Source: Delphinus delphis (Eukaryota > Chordata > Mammalia > Artiodactyla > Delphinidae). Taken from it: 64,000 nt of DNA. Shown here piece after piece: positions 1-10,035 of this stretch; position 1 is the stretch's first letter, and each line of letters starts with the position of its first letter. The stretch is taken from NCBI RefSeq assembly GCF_949987515.2, contig NC_082694.2, forward strand, positions 59,146,080-59,210,079, in the 5' to 3' direction. The translations under genes were made by a program, and so were the position numbers. The notes under the pieces are model-generated. The model did not search any database. It worked only from the letters and a program-made list of their open reading frames with translations, and had not been told where the DNA came from.

Positions 1-60
1 GTGTTTTTTTGTGTATTATTTGAGAAATATTTTCCTACTTTGAGCTCATAAAGATATTCT

Positions 61-291
61 CTTTTTTTCCTTCTTTTTTTTTTTTTTTTTTTTTTTTTTT
101 TGCGGTACGCGGGCCTCTCACTGCTGTGGCCTCTCCCTTTGCGGAGCACAGGCTCCGGATGCGCAGGCTCAGCGGCCATGGCTCACGGGCCCAGCCACTC
201 CGCGGCATGTGGGATCTTCCCGGACTGGGGCACGAACCCGTGTCCCCTGCATTGGCAGGCAGACTCTCAACCACTGCGCCACCAGGGAAGC
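61..291 (-). mobile_element. CHR-type SINE, short form
   Basis: Read on the minus strand it starts GGCTTCCCTGGTGGCGCAG, carries a tRNA-like B box (GGGTTCGTGCC) and ends in a long poly(A), seen here as poly(T) at about 72-101. It is flanked by a perfect 16-base target-site duplication, ctcataaagatattct, at 45-60 and 292-307. The intact duplication and long tail suggest a fairly young insertion. Confidence 0.95.
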
Positions 292-309
292 CTCATAAAG
301 ATATTCTTT

Positions 310-760
310 ATTTTCCTTTCACAATTTTATAATTTTGTTTTTTACATTTAAGTCTTTTATCCACATGCGGTTGTTTTGTGTCAGGTGTGAGTTAGGGATG
401 TAATTTCACTTTTCTATATGTATTTATCAACTGTGCATATTTCATTTATTGAGCACTATACCCTTTCCTCACTCATCTGCAATGCTTGCTGTGTCATGAA
501 TTGTTTCTGTGTATTTGGTCCTCCACAACAAGAGAAGCCACCGCAATGAGATGGGTCCACTGGTATGTCTGTCTGTTCCTTTTCTGATACCACGTTGTTT
601 TAATTACTCTAGCTGTGTAATGTCTTCATATCTGGCAAGTCAAGTTCCCCTACCTTGCTCTTTAACAGAAGAACTTTTTTTTTTTAATTCCATATACATT
701 TTAGAACCAGTTTATCAAGTTCCATGACAAACTTGGGAATTCAATGAAAGTTGAATTGGA
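310..760 (-). mobile_element. old L1 fragment (ORF2/3' part)
   Basis: The reverse-complement L1 text is recognisable, for example the stretch around 361-470 (ggtgtgagttagggatg) and 586-626 (ttttaattactctagctgtg). It is diverged and carries a foreign 28-base segment at 524-551. The borders are approximate. Confidence 0.6.
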
Positions 761-941
761 TTGGGGTGCAATCAGTTTGAGGAGCCATTACCACTTGAAT
801 CAACTGGAAAAAGACTTTTGCCAAAAACTGGACTCTGCCGGGATCCTGAAAAAAAAAAATTCCAGGAATAGTCCTAAATATCTTGGAGAGCTTTTGATCA
901 TGTCTTCTAATTGTACCTACCTTGCTCCCCACCATCTTTGC

Positions 942-942
<1 letters not shown>

Positions 943-995
<53 letters not shown>
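943..995 (+). repeat. (GA)n microsatellite
   Basis: About 23 GA units followed by an imperfect aaagagaaggg end. Confidence 0.95.
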
Positions 996-996
<1 letters not shown>

Positions 997-1334
997 GGGA
1001 GGATCAAAGTATTAACTAAAGGTGATAAAGGATGGCTATCCAGTGGTTTTATCAGCCACTGTTTTCTCTGGTGTATTTTTCTGGGGACATAATTGGAGAA
1101 ATGGAATTGAAAGTGGGGATTGGGAAGAAAGGGTGAGGGGAAGCATTGAGAGGATATGCTGCTGGTAGAGAAGACCTTAACTTTATTGATGGCTGAAACC
1201 GCTGTTTCTTATGCCTATTGGACTCTAAAGTTTAAGGGGAGGAATCCTAAATGCGGGCTGAAAAAGACTTCAGAGAGAAGGCGGCATATGTGCTGGCGGC
1301 GACAGCGTGGATAAGAGTTTCACGGTGAGCGTGT

Positions 1335-1590
1335 ATATGGGAGGTGGGGTGAAGCTGTGGTGGGATTGGAGGAAGATGATGAAGGGCATTCTAGGCAGAT
1401 GGAACAGAATAGGCAAGAAACAAGAGACAGAAATAATGGGTTTATAGGAGGCAATAGTAGTTCATTTTTAGTGAGTGATATAGCTGGAAAGATAAGTAGT
1501 GGCCCCATTGTACAAGGCCATGAATACAAAACTAAGGACTTTGGACTTTATTCTGGCATGACAGTGGAGACTCGAACGGGAGAGTAACTG
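1335..1590 (-). mobile_element. L2 fragment
   Basis: The tract around 1501-1555 (aggccatgaatac ... ttggactttattctgg) matches the antisense text of mammalian L2, in the same orientation as the larger L2 copies in this window. Confidence 0.5.
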
Positions 1591-1697
1591 CATCTGAAGT
1601 TTGCTTCAGGAAGATCGTTGCGGCTGCACCCAGGCAGGGAACCCTGTGACTGCGTCCGGTTGCGGCGCGAGGCAAAGCGCTTAGTGCTGCACTCCCA

Positions 1698-1711
1698 CCT
1701 GCAGGGGGCGC
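1698..1711 (+). promoter_or_regulatory. CTCF-like motif
   Basis: CCTGCAGGGGGCGC matches the 14-base CTCF core at 13 positions (the third base is T instead of A). It lies inside the upstream CpG-rich island. Motif matching was by eye. Confidence 0.45.
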
Positions 1712-1780
1712 GCCGCCAGCCCAAAAGTCCTCCCCGCCTCCTTTCCCGCTGCCCGTGTTCTGACTCGACGCGCTCAGAAC

Positions 1781-1836
1781 TCGGCTAGCCTGCCTGGACG
1801 CTCCCCCTTCGGGCCTCGGCTAGCCTGCCTGGACGC
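1781..1836 (+). repeat. 21-bp direct repeat, period 35
   Basis: The segments 1781-1801 and 1816-1836 are identical over 21 bases (each contains GGCTAGCCTGCCTGGACGC). The 14-base spacers differ. The repeat is inside the upstream CpG-rich island. Confidence 0.85.
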
Positions 1837-2294
1837 GCCCCCGTGCGTCACGTCCGCTCAGGCTCCTGGCTCTTTAGAGTCGAAGGTGGGGCGCGAAAGG
1901 AACCTCTGCGCCTGCGCCGCGGCGCCACAGTCCGCGGTTGCAGCTGAGGGGCTCACGGGGCTTTCATGTCTCCACTAGCAAGTTTCTGAGTCCGCCACGG
2001 TCATCTTCTCTCGCAGCACGCCCATAGATTTTGATTTGGCTCAAGAGATACAAGCGAACGATGTAGAGGCGCTCGATTGCTCCCTGACCTTAGCGACGCC
2101 GAACCCAACACCACTCCCCTTAGGTCTCTCAGCTGCGAAGAGCCGAGTCTCTTCTCTGCAGTTTCCCTCCAGCTGCTTGCTGTCAGTCTGCAGCTAAAAC
2201 GTTCATACTAGTGAAAACCTGCCCCGGCCGCTAAGCATGCCCAGCCGGGCTTTAATACATGTTTCTAGGGCTTGTTTACCTCTGCAGTCAAATC

Positions 2295-2345
2295 AGAGAC
2301 TCGGAGTTGAAGGGGACCTTGGAGGTCATCAAGTCCCACCTCTTA
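2295..2345 (+). repeat. MIR3-like remnant
   Basis: The phrase gaccttggaggtcatcaag at about 2317-2335 resembles the core of an ancient MIR-class SINE. It is short and diverged. Confidence 0.3.
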
Positions 2346-2483
2346 ACCCTCCCCGTCGTCCCGAGAGAGCGAATGTACGGTTTTTACTTGCACACCCCAG
2401 AAGATCACCCGTTTCTTAGGACAACTCTGATTACGTAGTCTTCCTGAAAGTTTCCGCCATTCAACTTTTATACCTTCAACAGT

Positions 2484-2990
2484 ATTTATTGAGAACCTAC
2501 TATGTGCCAAGTGCTGTAGTTCCTGGGGATAAAATGATGAGCTAGAGTGAACACATAAGATTGTTGATCTTGGAGTTTACATTCCAGATGGTGGGAGCGG
2601 CGGGGGGTGGGGGAGACCAACAACGAAAAATAATTAAAGGCCGTGGTTTATGCTTGCGAAGAAAGAAGCCAAAGCTTATGGGAGAAAAGTATAGGTGGAA
2701 ACTACTTAGCGTGATCACCGAAGGCCTCTTGGAGGCGGTGACGTTTATAACCAGCCAAGTGAACAGGAGCAGAATGAGTTACAGGCTCAGAGAAGAGCAA
2801 AGCCCTTGAGGCAGGAAAGAGGATGGTGTTTTCTAGGAATAGACAGAAGGCCAGTGTGACTGGAATGTGGTGAGCCAACGTTGAGAATGGTGAGAAAAAG
2901 TTGAGAATGTAAACAGTAGCTAGATGCATGTTTTGTGGGTCATGGTAGGAAGTTTGAAAAGTATTCTAAGAGCAGTAGGAAGCCCAGGAA
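2484..2990 (-). mobile_element. L2 3' portion
   Basis: It begins with the antisense L2 3' end (tttattgagaacctactatg) and continues through ggaggcggtgac and aggccagtgtgactggaatg, the expected order of L2 3' text on the opposite strand. Confidence 0.75.
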
Positions 2991-3574
2991 TAATTTGGGG
3001 CAGAGGCTTGATCTTAATTAAATCGTTTAGAATCACACAAAACCCTATCACATATATATTTTTTTCATATCATTACTTTAGAGATTTGAAAATGGCTGTC
3101 ATATTTTCCTCTGAGACCCCTTCTCCTACCCCCAACCCCTCTCTAAGCTATGGTTACTTTACCTCTTTTTACCCAGAGGATTTATGGATGATTTTCAAAA
3201 TGTCATTCTGAACACTTTGAAAGTGTGGAGAACTTTTAAATGTAAATCATATGTGTACATCTTTAAAGGAAAGGAACCAAGACTTTTATGAGATTCTCAA
3301 AGAGGTCCCGTAGAGATTAAGAACCGCTGCTTAAACATTTCTCATCTATGTGATTCTGGTTATTGTTCTCTGAAATAGCAGGGTACAGTATCAATTTCAA
3401 CTCAGGCTGGTTCTTTAAACTGTGATGTAAAAACAATAGGATTGCTCCGAGGATTAAATGAGATTATGCTCAAAAAGTGGTAATGGTAAACCATGAGGCG
3501 CCAGCCACCCATTGCTACTGTTAAGCAAACACCTGCATCCCTGGGATGGAGGAACAATTTACAGATAATGCTCC
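2991..3574. other. unassigned sequence upstream of SOS1
   Basis: No gene, RNA or confidently named repeat is visible. It is AT-rich with scattered short pyrimidine runs. Confidence 0.5.
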
Positions 3575-3770
3575 TTTAGCATTCCACAAACATTCACTAA
3601 GTGCCTATTCTGTGTAGAGCCCCTAACCCTGGTGAAAAAGATCTACCTTCCAGGAGTTTGTTATCTAGTTGAACGAGCCTTGTAGAGATACAAAAACACG
3701 TTAAGCTAAATGCCCGGAGAGGGGACTGAGTAAAGTGTTCCTGGGATCTGCAGGAGAGGTGTCAATTTCC
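3575..3770 (-). mobile_element. L2 3' fragment
   Basis: The order cattcactaagtgcctattc, then ctaaccctggtg, then ttccaggagtttg matches the antisense L2 3' end, with a degraded tail. Confidence 0.55.
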
Positions 3771-4701
3771 ACTGGAGGTAAGTGGTTATTGGAGTTCATA
3801 TTTGAAACGGGTTTCAAAGATGAACATATTGCATTTAAAAACACACAAAATCAACGTTACGCGTACACATTTTATTCTTGGTGATGTGGAAAGACCGTTT
3901 GGAGACATTGCGATCACTTCTATTATGCTGTAGGTTTCGTGAGAAAGGCACCTATCTTTTGTCCAGCCTGTTTACTATACATTGCATGCTCTGGGCAGTC
4001 CTTATCTTCACGCTCGGGAACAAAGTACACAGACACACACCCCTTTCCGAAACGAAAGGCCCAGGGACTCCGAGAGAGGGGTGGGATCCTTCTCGGCCCA
4101 ACCACACAATGGGGGCCGCTTCACCGTAGCTCGCACCGCACCCCGCAGGCCCCACTCGACCGGGGGTTCGACCGCTCGGGGCCCTGTCGCTCCTCCCCCT
4201 GCAGCCCTCGGGGGCGCAGCCACAGCCCGGCGGGGAGCCCTCCCTCGCTCTCTCGCGCTTCCCTCCTCCTTGGCTGGGGAGCCGGAAAACCCGGAGCGAA
4301 CCGGCCCTGCCCGGCGACGCATGCTCAGTAGCAGGCAGGTTCAGTTCGCTAGTAGGAAGCTCTAGCGCTACACCGGCGTCGGCGGCGGCCGCGGCGGCAC
4401 CTCAGGCAGCCGGATTCCCCAACAACGACCTCGGGCCTTTCCCCTCCCCCGGTACACCCCGCGCCCAGCTCCGCCCCACCCCGGGTCACTCGCGTTTCGG
4501 GGTCCCTGCCGAGCGGGCGCCGCGGCCGGAGTGTCGGTCCACACGCCCTCCCCCAGCCGCCGGCTCCGCCGCGGGGCCAGGCCGGGCCCGGGAGCGCAGC
4601 CCCGGCGGGAGGGCGGGCGGCGACCGCGGCGGAGGGCAACCCGGGGCGGCGCCAGCGGGCCGGGGAGGAGTGGGGGCCCGGCCCCGGGGCGGTGGTGCGG
4701 G

Positions 4702-4809
4702 ATGCCACCGCCGCCGCCTCCGGGCTGCGTTCGCTCTTCGCGGCTGGTGTCCGTGTCGGGTGGGTGGCCGGGCGCGGGCTTCGCCACCCAGCTCCCTCTC
4801 CGGGGCTAG
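4702..4809 (+). other. candidate upstream ORF, 35 codons
   Basis: An ATG at 4702 opens a frame of 35 codons beginning MPPPPPPGC and closing at TAG 4807-4809, 141 bases before the SOS1 ATG and in the same frame. It would be a translated uORF only if SOS1 transcripts start upstream of 4702. The ATG has a G at -3 and a C at +4, so its context is moderate. Confidence 0.3.
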
Positions 4810-4950
4810 CCCGGCCGCTCGGCGCCCCGAGGGGGCCGGGCCGTCCGGTGGGGCCGCGGCCCTGTTCCGCGCTAAGAGCTCGCCCTCTCGCGGCTCCCCG
4901 GCCCGGCCGCCGCCGCCCCTCTCCCAACCCGGAGGCGCCCCGGGGGCACC

Positions 4951-5037
4951 ATGCAGGCGCAGCAGCTGCCGTACGAGTTTTTCAGCGAGGAGAACGCGCC
5001 CAAGTGGCGGGGGCTGCTGGTGCCTGCGCTGAAAAAG
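4951..5037 (+). CDS. SOS1: SOS1 coding exon 1 (partial gene)
   Basis: The exon encodes 29 residues starting [18 protein letters not shown] and ending in ALKK, which I recognise as the N-terminus of SOS1, the Ras/Rac guanine-nucleotide exchange factor that acts at the plasma membrane downstream of receptor tyrosine kinases and GRB2. In the family this segment leads into the N-terminal histone-fold domain; the DH-PH, REM, CDC25 and proline-rich regions are encoded by later exons outside the window. The start is supported by an A at -3 (gcaccATG), by an in-frame upstream TAG at 4807-4809, and by there being no other in-frame ATG between that stop and 4951. The exon ends AAG|GTGAGG, a good donor in phase 0. 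It sits inside a CpG island. No other SOS1 exon was seen downstream, so the gene runs off the window. I see no frameshift or stop. Recognition is from memory of the protein, not from a search. Confidence 0.95.
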
Positions 5038-5597
5038 GTGAGGAGCGCGCTTCCCGGCTGCAGCCCCTGCGAGGGCGCCGGGCCGGGGCTGGGGAAGGGC
5101 TGGGAGGCGGGGCGCGCGCGGAGTCGTCTTTCTTCCCGGTCTCACCGCCTCCCAGAAAGGACGGTGCACACCGAGAGGTTCCCTCACACCCGCTGGCTCT
5201 CCGTGTTGACATTAACCCGGTGTGGTGTGTGGGAAGGCCGCAGGGAGCCTGAGAGAGTTTGTCCGAAGAATCCAACCGCTGAGAGCTTATTGCCCCTGCC
5301 CCTGGTTCAGAGACGAGAGTTGGAGGAGCCTCCGTTTTCAGTGGAGGTCAAAGCAGGCCACTTTTCCGCCTTCTCGGTCCTCTCCCCGAGCTGCTGTCAG
5401 CCTCCGGTTTTAGGTGTCCAGTCTGCTCGTCTAAGTGGGCTCCAGAATGCTCTGGCCATAATGCTTGCTCTAAGTAATTGCAGAGCTCGCCTGCCAGCAG
5501 GAACAGGGCCTGCTTTGCTCGCCCTCTGTAATCACTCTTCATTCCCCTGAATTCCCCGACTCCTCCGATTCACAGGGGCGGGTGCACATGCCACTGG

Positions 5598-5703
5598 CCT
5601 TCCTTCCTTCCTTCCTTGCTTTCCTTCCTTCCCTTCCCTTTCTCTCTTTCTTTCTCTCTCTTTTTCTCTCCCTCCCCGCCCCCCACGTCTCTCTTTCTCT
5701 CTC
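5598..5703 (+). repeat. pyrimidine-rich microsatellite (CCTT/CTTT/CT)n
   Basis: An almost uninterrupted C/T tract about 105 bases long, with mirror-like CTTC and CTCTTT units. It starts 560 bases after the exon 1 donor. Confidence 0.9.
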
Positions 5704-7289
5704 AAAATCTTGGTACTGTCATTCGGTTTGTTGATTAGAAATTTTAACATTTCTGTGTTTCTTCGAGTTTGCCACATTGTTATCTAAACTTATATACCCC
5801 GTGATCTGTACTTTTACACGTTTTAGTATAATTAGGAAGTGTAGTTACATTTTCAGAGCTTCTGAAGCAACGTTGTGACTTAATAATACACTAAAATATC
5901 AGCAACTGATCTCTGAATGAATATTAAAAACTATCAGATTATTTTGTTTTCCTTTTACCTCTTATAAATATAGGGATAGCGTTACTCTTTTAATAGTGTT
6001 TCTAAAGCCCCATTTCTTGTTGCTCGAAGAATGTTTCATGTTATCTGATTTTAAAATATTTTTATTCCTCACTGAGAGTTGAGATTATAGTGTACCTTTT
6101 CTTTTAAACATTTATACTTTAAAAAAAACTGTGTTTTAAGAGGTATCTGATATTTCTCAAAGGCCAGCAACTTTTACTTTCCCTTTTGCGATGTTCTCCC
6201 TCTCCCCCTCTTGGTAGCTCACAATGGAACCTATTTGGTTTGTTAGTAGAAATTGCTCATATATTTCAAATATAAGTTATTGACTTTTTTGCTCAGGTAT
6301 CTGACTAGTCACAGATATCTCTGTGATAATTGTTTTCTAAGAAAACCAAATCTTTGCCATATGCCTTACCTGCTTTATTCATTAGAAATCCTGTCAGGCT
6401 CTCTGTTTACTTTTGCTTTACCTGCTAGCTTGCCATCTTAGGTTGTAATAGAAGGGGAGTAGGAAGTCTCAATGATGCTAGAGGCAGGTATCCTGACCAG
6501 GGTGGGGAAGAGACAAAAATTATTGACAATATATAAAAGAACTAATAAAGCACTATCAGTTTGGGGCTGTTTTGCTTGGAAGCAAGCAGTTCCTATCCCA
6601 TGGGAGTCACCATGAAACCCTGTCAGTTGAGGCTCCTATGAGGTAGTGAAAAGAGCACTGGAGGATTTAGCAGACCAGATCTAACTCTGCCACACTGGTG
6701 GCCCATGCTGAAATCTGTCCACAAAAGCATTTTTTTTGGCTGGCATAGTGTTGTTTTATTTTTAATGTAATCAGATGCCAGTATTTTCAAATGGGAGATA
6801 TTACATAAAATCTGAATTTTGAGCTTTTCTTGGAGAATAGGAAGATCTCTCCACATTGGGCCAGCATTCAAGCAAGGCAGTAAGCTGCTGGAGCTGAGTA
6901 AATGGCTGCCTTCTTTAGACAAGGCATCTGTCTAAGATTTTCCACAGTCCCCACCAGTCCTCTTTGCTTATTTATATAAACCCGGTTTGACTTTAAGCAG
7001 AGATACCCTTGCTTGACAGTAGAAGTGATGGGAGAAGGTGGAAGTGTACACAGTCTCGCTGATGTGTGAGATTCTCCCAATTCGTATATAAAATACGCAC
7101 TAAAGATGATTTTAAGCCACCAAAGACAGGTTGAAAATATATTTGGTAGCTCAAAACCTGCATTTTCATCTGCTTGTTAGACATTTCCTGTGGATATCTC
7201 CATATCTTCTTTTCGACTTATTGTACTGTTTGCAGATGCATCAGCTTGTGTTATCTAACCTGAGGCTCTTTGAACATCCAGGTTTTCTT
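5704..7289. other. single-copy proximal intron sequence
   Basis: AT-rich DNA without a recognisable exon, RNA gene or repeat. Short open frames here have no recognisable content. Proximal first introns often carry enhancers, but no specific site can be argued from the sequence. Confidence 0.5.
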
Positions 7290-7590
7290 CACCTGCACGG
7301 CCTTTTGCCTGGCCTAACACCACTCATCTTCTGGACTCTCTAGACCTCAGATCTTTTCTCAGATCCTCAGGCCTGAGTTGGATAGTCTTTCTTTCAATCT
7401 AAATATTCTTTTAGCACCCTAGCCTAGCACTTAACAATGAATTTTAAGTTCCTATTTTTTTCCTGTTTACGTTCCCCACCCCAACCAGATTGGATGGTCT
7501 TTGGGAACAGGGACGATATTTTACCCTCGTTTTATCCTCCATGTATACAGTGCCTGACGCCTGGTTGGCACTTAAATTTGAATGAAAGGG
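7290..7590 (+). mobile_element. possible L2 3' remnant
   Basis: The stretch ending tacagtgcctgacgcctgg ... tgaatgaaa at about 7544-7586 resembles the sense L2 3' end. The rest is diverged, so this is weak. Confidence 0.4.
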
Positions 7591-7689
7591 TAGGGAAAAC
7601 CCAAACAAAACGATCAGCTCCCTCCCTTTCACCTATTAAAAAAGAATTCTTCTTGATCTATTAGCTGTATTATTTTATTTGACTGGTTC

Positions 7690-8120
7690 AAAACTTTGGA
7701 GTCATCTCTGATGACTTAGTACTGCCCACACCCAGTCAGAGCCTGTAGCTTCATTCCCCTTGACATGTTCTTTTAATCTATTCCCCCTACTCCCACTGCT
7801 CTTGAGTCTCCTTTCCCAGACTACTGCTGTAGCCTCTTTACTGAGTTCACTGCCTCTCACCTCTCCTTTATCTATTTTTCAAATTTCAGAAGTTATGGGA
7901 CACTTCTGAATGTGTCACACTCTTGTTCAGAACCGTTGATGTCTTTTGAGGGCATAGAATGAAGTGTGTATTCTTTGGAATAAACTTGATAGTGATCTGT
8001 GGTCTGGCTTCATCCTGCTTTTCTGGATGGATTGCTTACCATAGTCTTTCATATACTTTATGCTTCAGCCAGACTGGACTACTACTTTTCCTGAAAATCC
8101 CCAGAAGGTCTCAATATATC
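7690..8120 (+). mobile_element. L2 fragment
   Basis: The sense L2 order is visible: gactactgctgtagcctc, then ctcttgttcagaacc, then tctggcttcatcctgc, then ttcagccagactggac. Confidence 0.65.
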
Positions 8121-8864
8121 TGTTAGTCTAAGTCCTACCTTATCTATTGCATAAGCATATTGTGCCTACTGCAGACCAAGTATTGCTCTCAGCACTAAGG
8201 ATTAAAAGGTAATTGACATCATCCAGAAATGACTAAGTTCGAATATGATGGGAAGTGGCAGAAGATGAGTTTGGAGAGGAAACTGATTTATAGAGAACTT
8301 TTTGTATGTTAAGCTAAGGAGTATGAATTTTATCTTGAGGGGATAGATGGCATTGAGGAATTTTAAATAGGGGAGTAACATAAAATTTCAATTTTAGAAA
8401 ATCCACTTTGGCCATAGAATAGAAAATGGATTGGAGAATAATGAGACCCAAGGTAAGGAGAAAAGTTAGAAGAAGGCTAGGGTTAATAGTCCAGCCAAGA
8501 GATGATATGCATTTGAATTAGGATGGAAGTGTGGAGATGGATTTTACTTGAGAGATGTTTAAAATGCAGAATTGACAGGATCTAGTAACTCACTGATTGA
8601 TTGGGGGAAATGGTAAGAGTAGGAGGATTCTTAAGTTTCTGGTTTGAGTGCCTTTAGTCAGGATAGAGAATGTAGGAGGAGAACCTGCTGGGGTGGAAAG
8701 AGTGGCATTATAAGATGAGTTTTGAACTTGTTGATTTAAAAGTCATTTTGGGTTATCCAGGTGGACTTGTCAAACTGGCAACTGGTTGTTGGTATCTGGT
8801 GAAACAGATTTGGGACTTCCAGGTGTGTGAGTAGAGCCATGAGAATAGACAAAGCTTATATCCT

Positions 8865-9305
8865 ATGAAAGACTTACACATGAATGTTCATGGCAGTTCT
8901 GTTCAGCAGAAAATTGGAAACAACCCAAATGTCCATCAGCAGGTGAATTAATAAACAAATTGTGATATAGTCATACATTGGAATACTTCTCAGCAGTAAA
9001 AAGGAATGAACTATTGATATACAAGACAACGTTGCTTAATCTCAAAATAAGCTGAATGAAAGAAGCCGAAGAAACTGCCCCCTGCCCCCTCAAAAAACAC
9101 CACAGTATATACTATAAATTTCTAGAAAATGCATCCACAGTGACAAAAAACAAGTCAGTAGTTATTTTGGGGGGCAGGCTTTTATGTTCATTTGTCTTGA
9201 TTGTACCAGTAGTTTCAGGAGAGTATACATATATTAAAATTTAACGGATTATACAGCTCAGATATGTGCAATTTATTGTATGTTAATTGTACCTCAAAGA
9301 AGGTG
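8865..9305 (+). mobile_element. L1 3' end
   Basis: Typical L1 text is present: ggaaacaacccaaatgtcc, then ggaatacttctcagcag, then a 3' UTR tail ending attgtacctcaaagaagg. It splits the L2 copy. Confidence 0.8.
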
Positions 9306-9892
9306 TTAAAGTAGGTGAGGCCACCCACTGAAAATGATTAGAGATAAGAATGAAATAAGGCTGGCATCAGAACTGGGGAAATAGAATGGACAATAGGGTG
9401 TAGGGGAAGAGCAGAGGGAAAGGCATGAGTAAAGGAGATTAAGAAGGAAAGAGTCAGGTAGAAAGAATGGGACCCTAGTGTCTGAGAAGCTGAGAATGGA
9501 AGGGGTTTCAAGAAAAGTGTCATTAACTGTATCAGGCTATAGAAAAGTCAAATAAGGGGCCTGAAAAGTGTTAGTTAGATTTGACAGCTTAGGGGTCACT
9601 TATGTCCAAGCAGTTTCGGTGTGAGAATAGAAGATGGAAGAGCATAGAAAAAGAATAGCAAGAACAGATGAGTTTCTTCAGATTTTTTTTTCCCCCTAGA
9701 AGCTTGGAAATGAAGGGAAAAGAGATACTTCTGTGACAAGAAGGGGGTTCAAGTTGGGGAAGACACTTGTTTTTTATTTGAAGGTAATGGAAACTTGTTT
9801 ATGTTAGGAGGCTTTGGGGAAGGAGCTGATAGAGAATGCTAGTGAAGATACTGAACAAGATGAGCTCAGGAACACAGCAGTGGGATTTGCCT

Positions 9893-10035
9893 TGAATTAT
9901 TTGCCAGGTACTATTTTAAGTGCCTTGCATGTGTTCTCTTATTCTCACAGTATACTGTTATTGTCTCTATTTTATAAGAGAGAAAACTGAGGTTTGGAAA
10001 GTATAACTTGGTTACAGAGTCTGCATTTTTAAGCA
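9893..10035 (+). mobile_element. MIR
   Basis: The MIR core order is visible: aggtactattttaagtgcc, then gagagaaaactgaggtttgg, then gttacagagtctgc. Confidence 0.65.

Larger units (their letters stand above)
1610..2200. promoter_or_regulatory. second CpG-rich island upstream of SOS1
   Basis: CpG dinucleotides are frequent here compared with the flanks. A CTCF-like core (CCTGCAGGGGGCGC) lies at 1698-1711, an NRF1-like site (TGCGCCTGCGCC) at 1907-1918, and a CGTCACGT element (CRE half-site / E-box-like) at 1846-1853. No coding exon is recognisable. It may be a promoter for a noncoding or divergent transcript, a distal SOS1 promoter, or an insulator. Confidence 0.55.
4075..5160 (+). promoter_or_regulatory. 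SOS1: SOS1 CpG island promoter and 5' UTR
   Basis: Dense CpG and GC-rich sequence starts near 4.07 kb and continues just past exon 1. No TATA box is visible in front of the ATG, as is usual for housekeeping-type promoters. GC-box-like runs occur, for example around 4683-4692 and 5107-5113. The transcription start cannot be placed from sequence alone, so the 5' UTR boundary is undefined. Long open frames on both strands here are a by-product of the GC content. Confidence 0.85.

Noticed and set aside
4486..5187. Long antisense open frame (233 codons) over the SOS1 island
   Set aside because: It is proline-, arginine- and alanine-rich with no recognisable domain, as expected from chance open frames in GC-rich CpG islands.
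4951..5550. SOS1 exon 1 as a 199-residue single-exon protein
   Set aside because: After residue 29 the frame runs through the GT donor into intron. The known SOS1 protein continues with a different sequence from exon 2.
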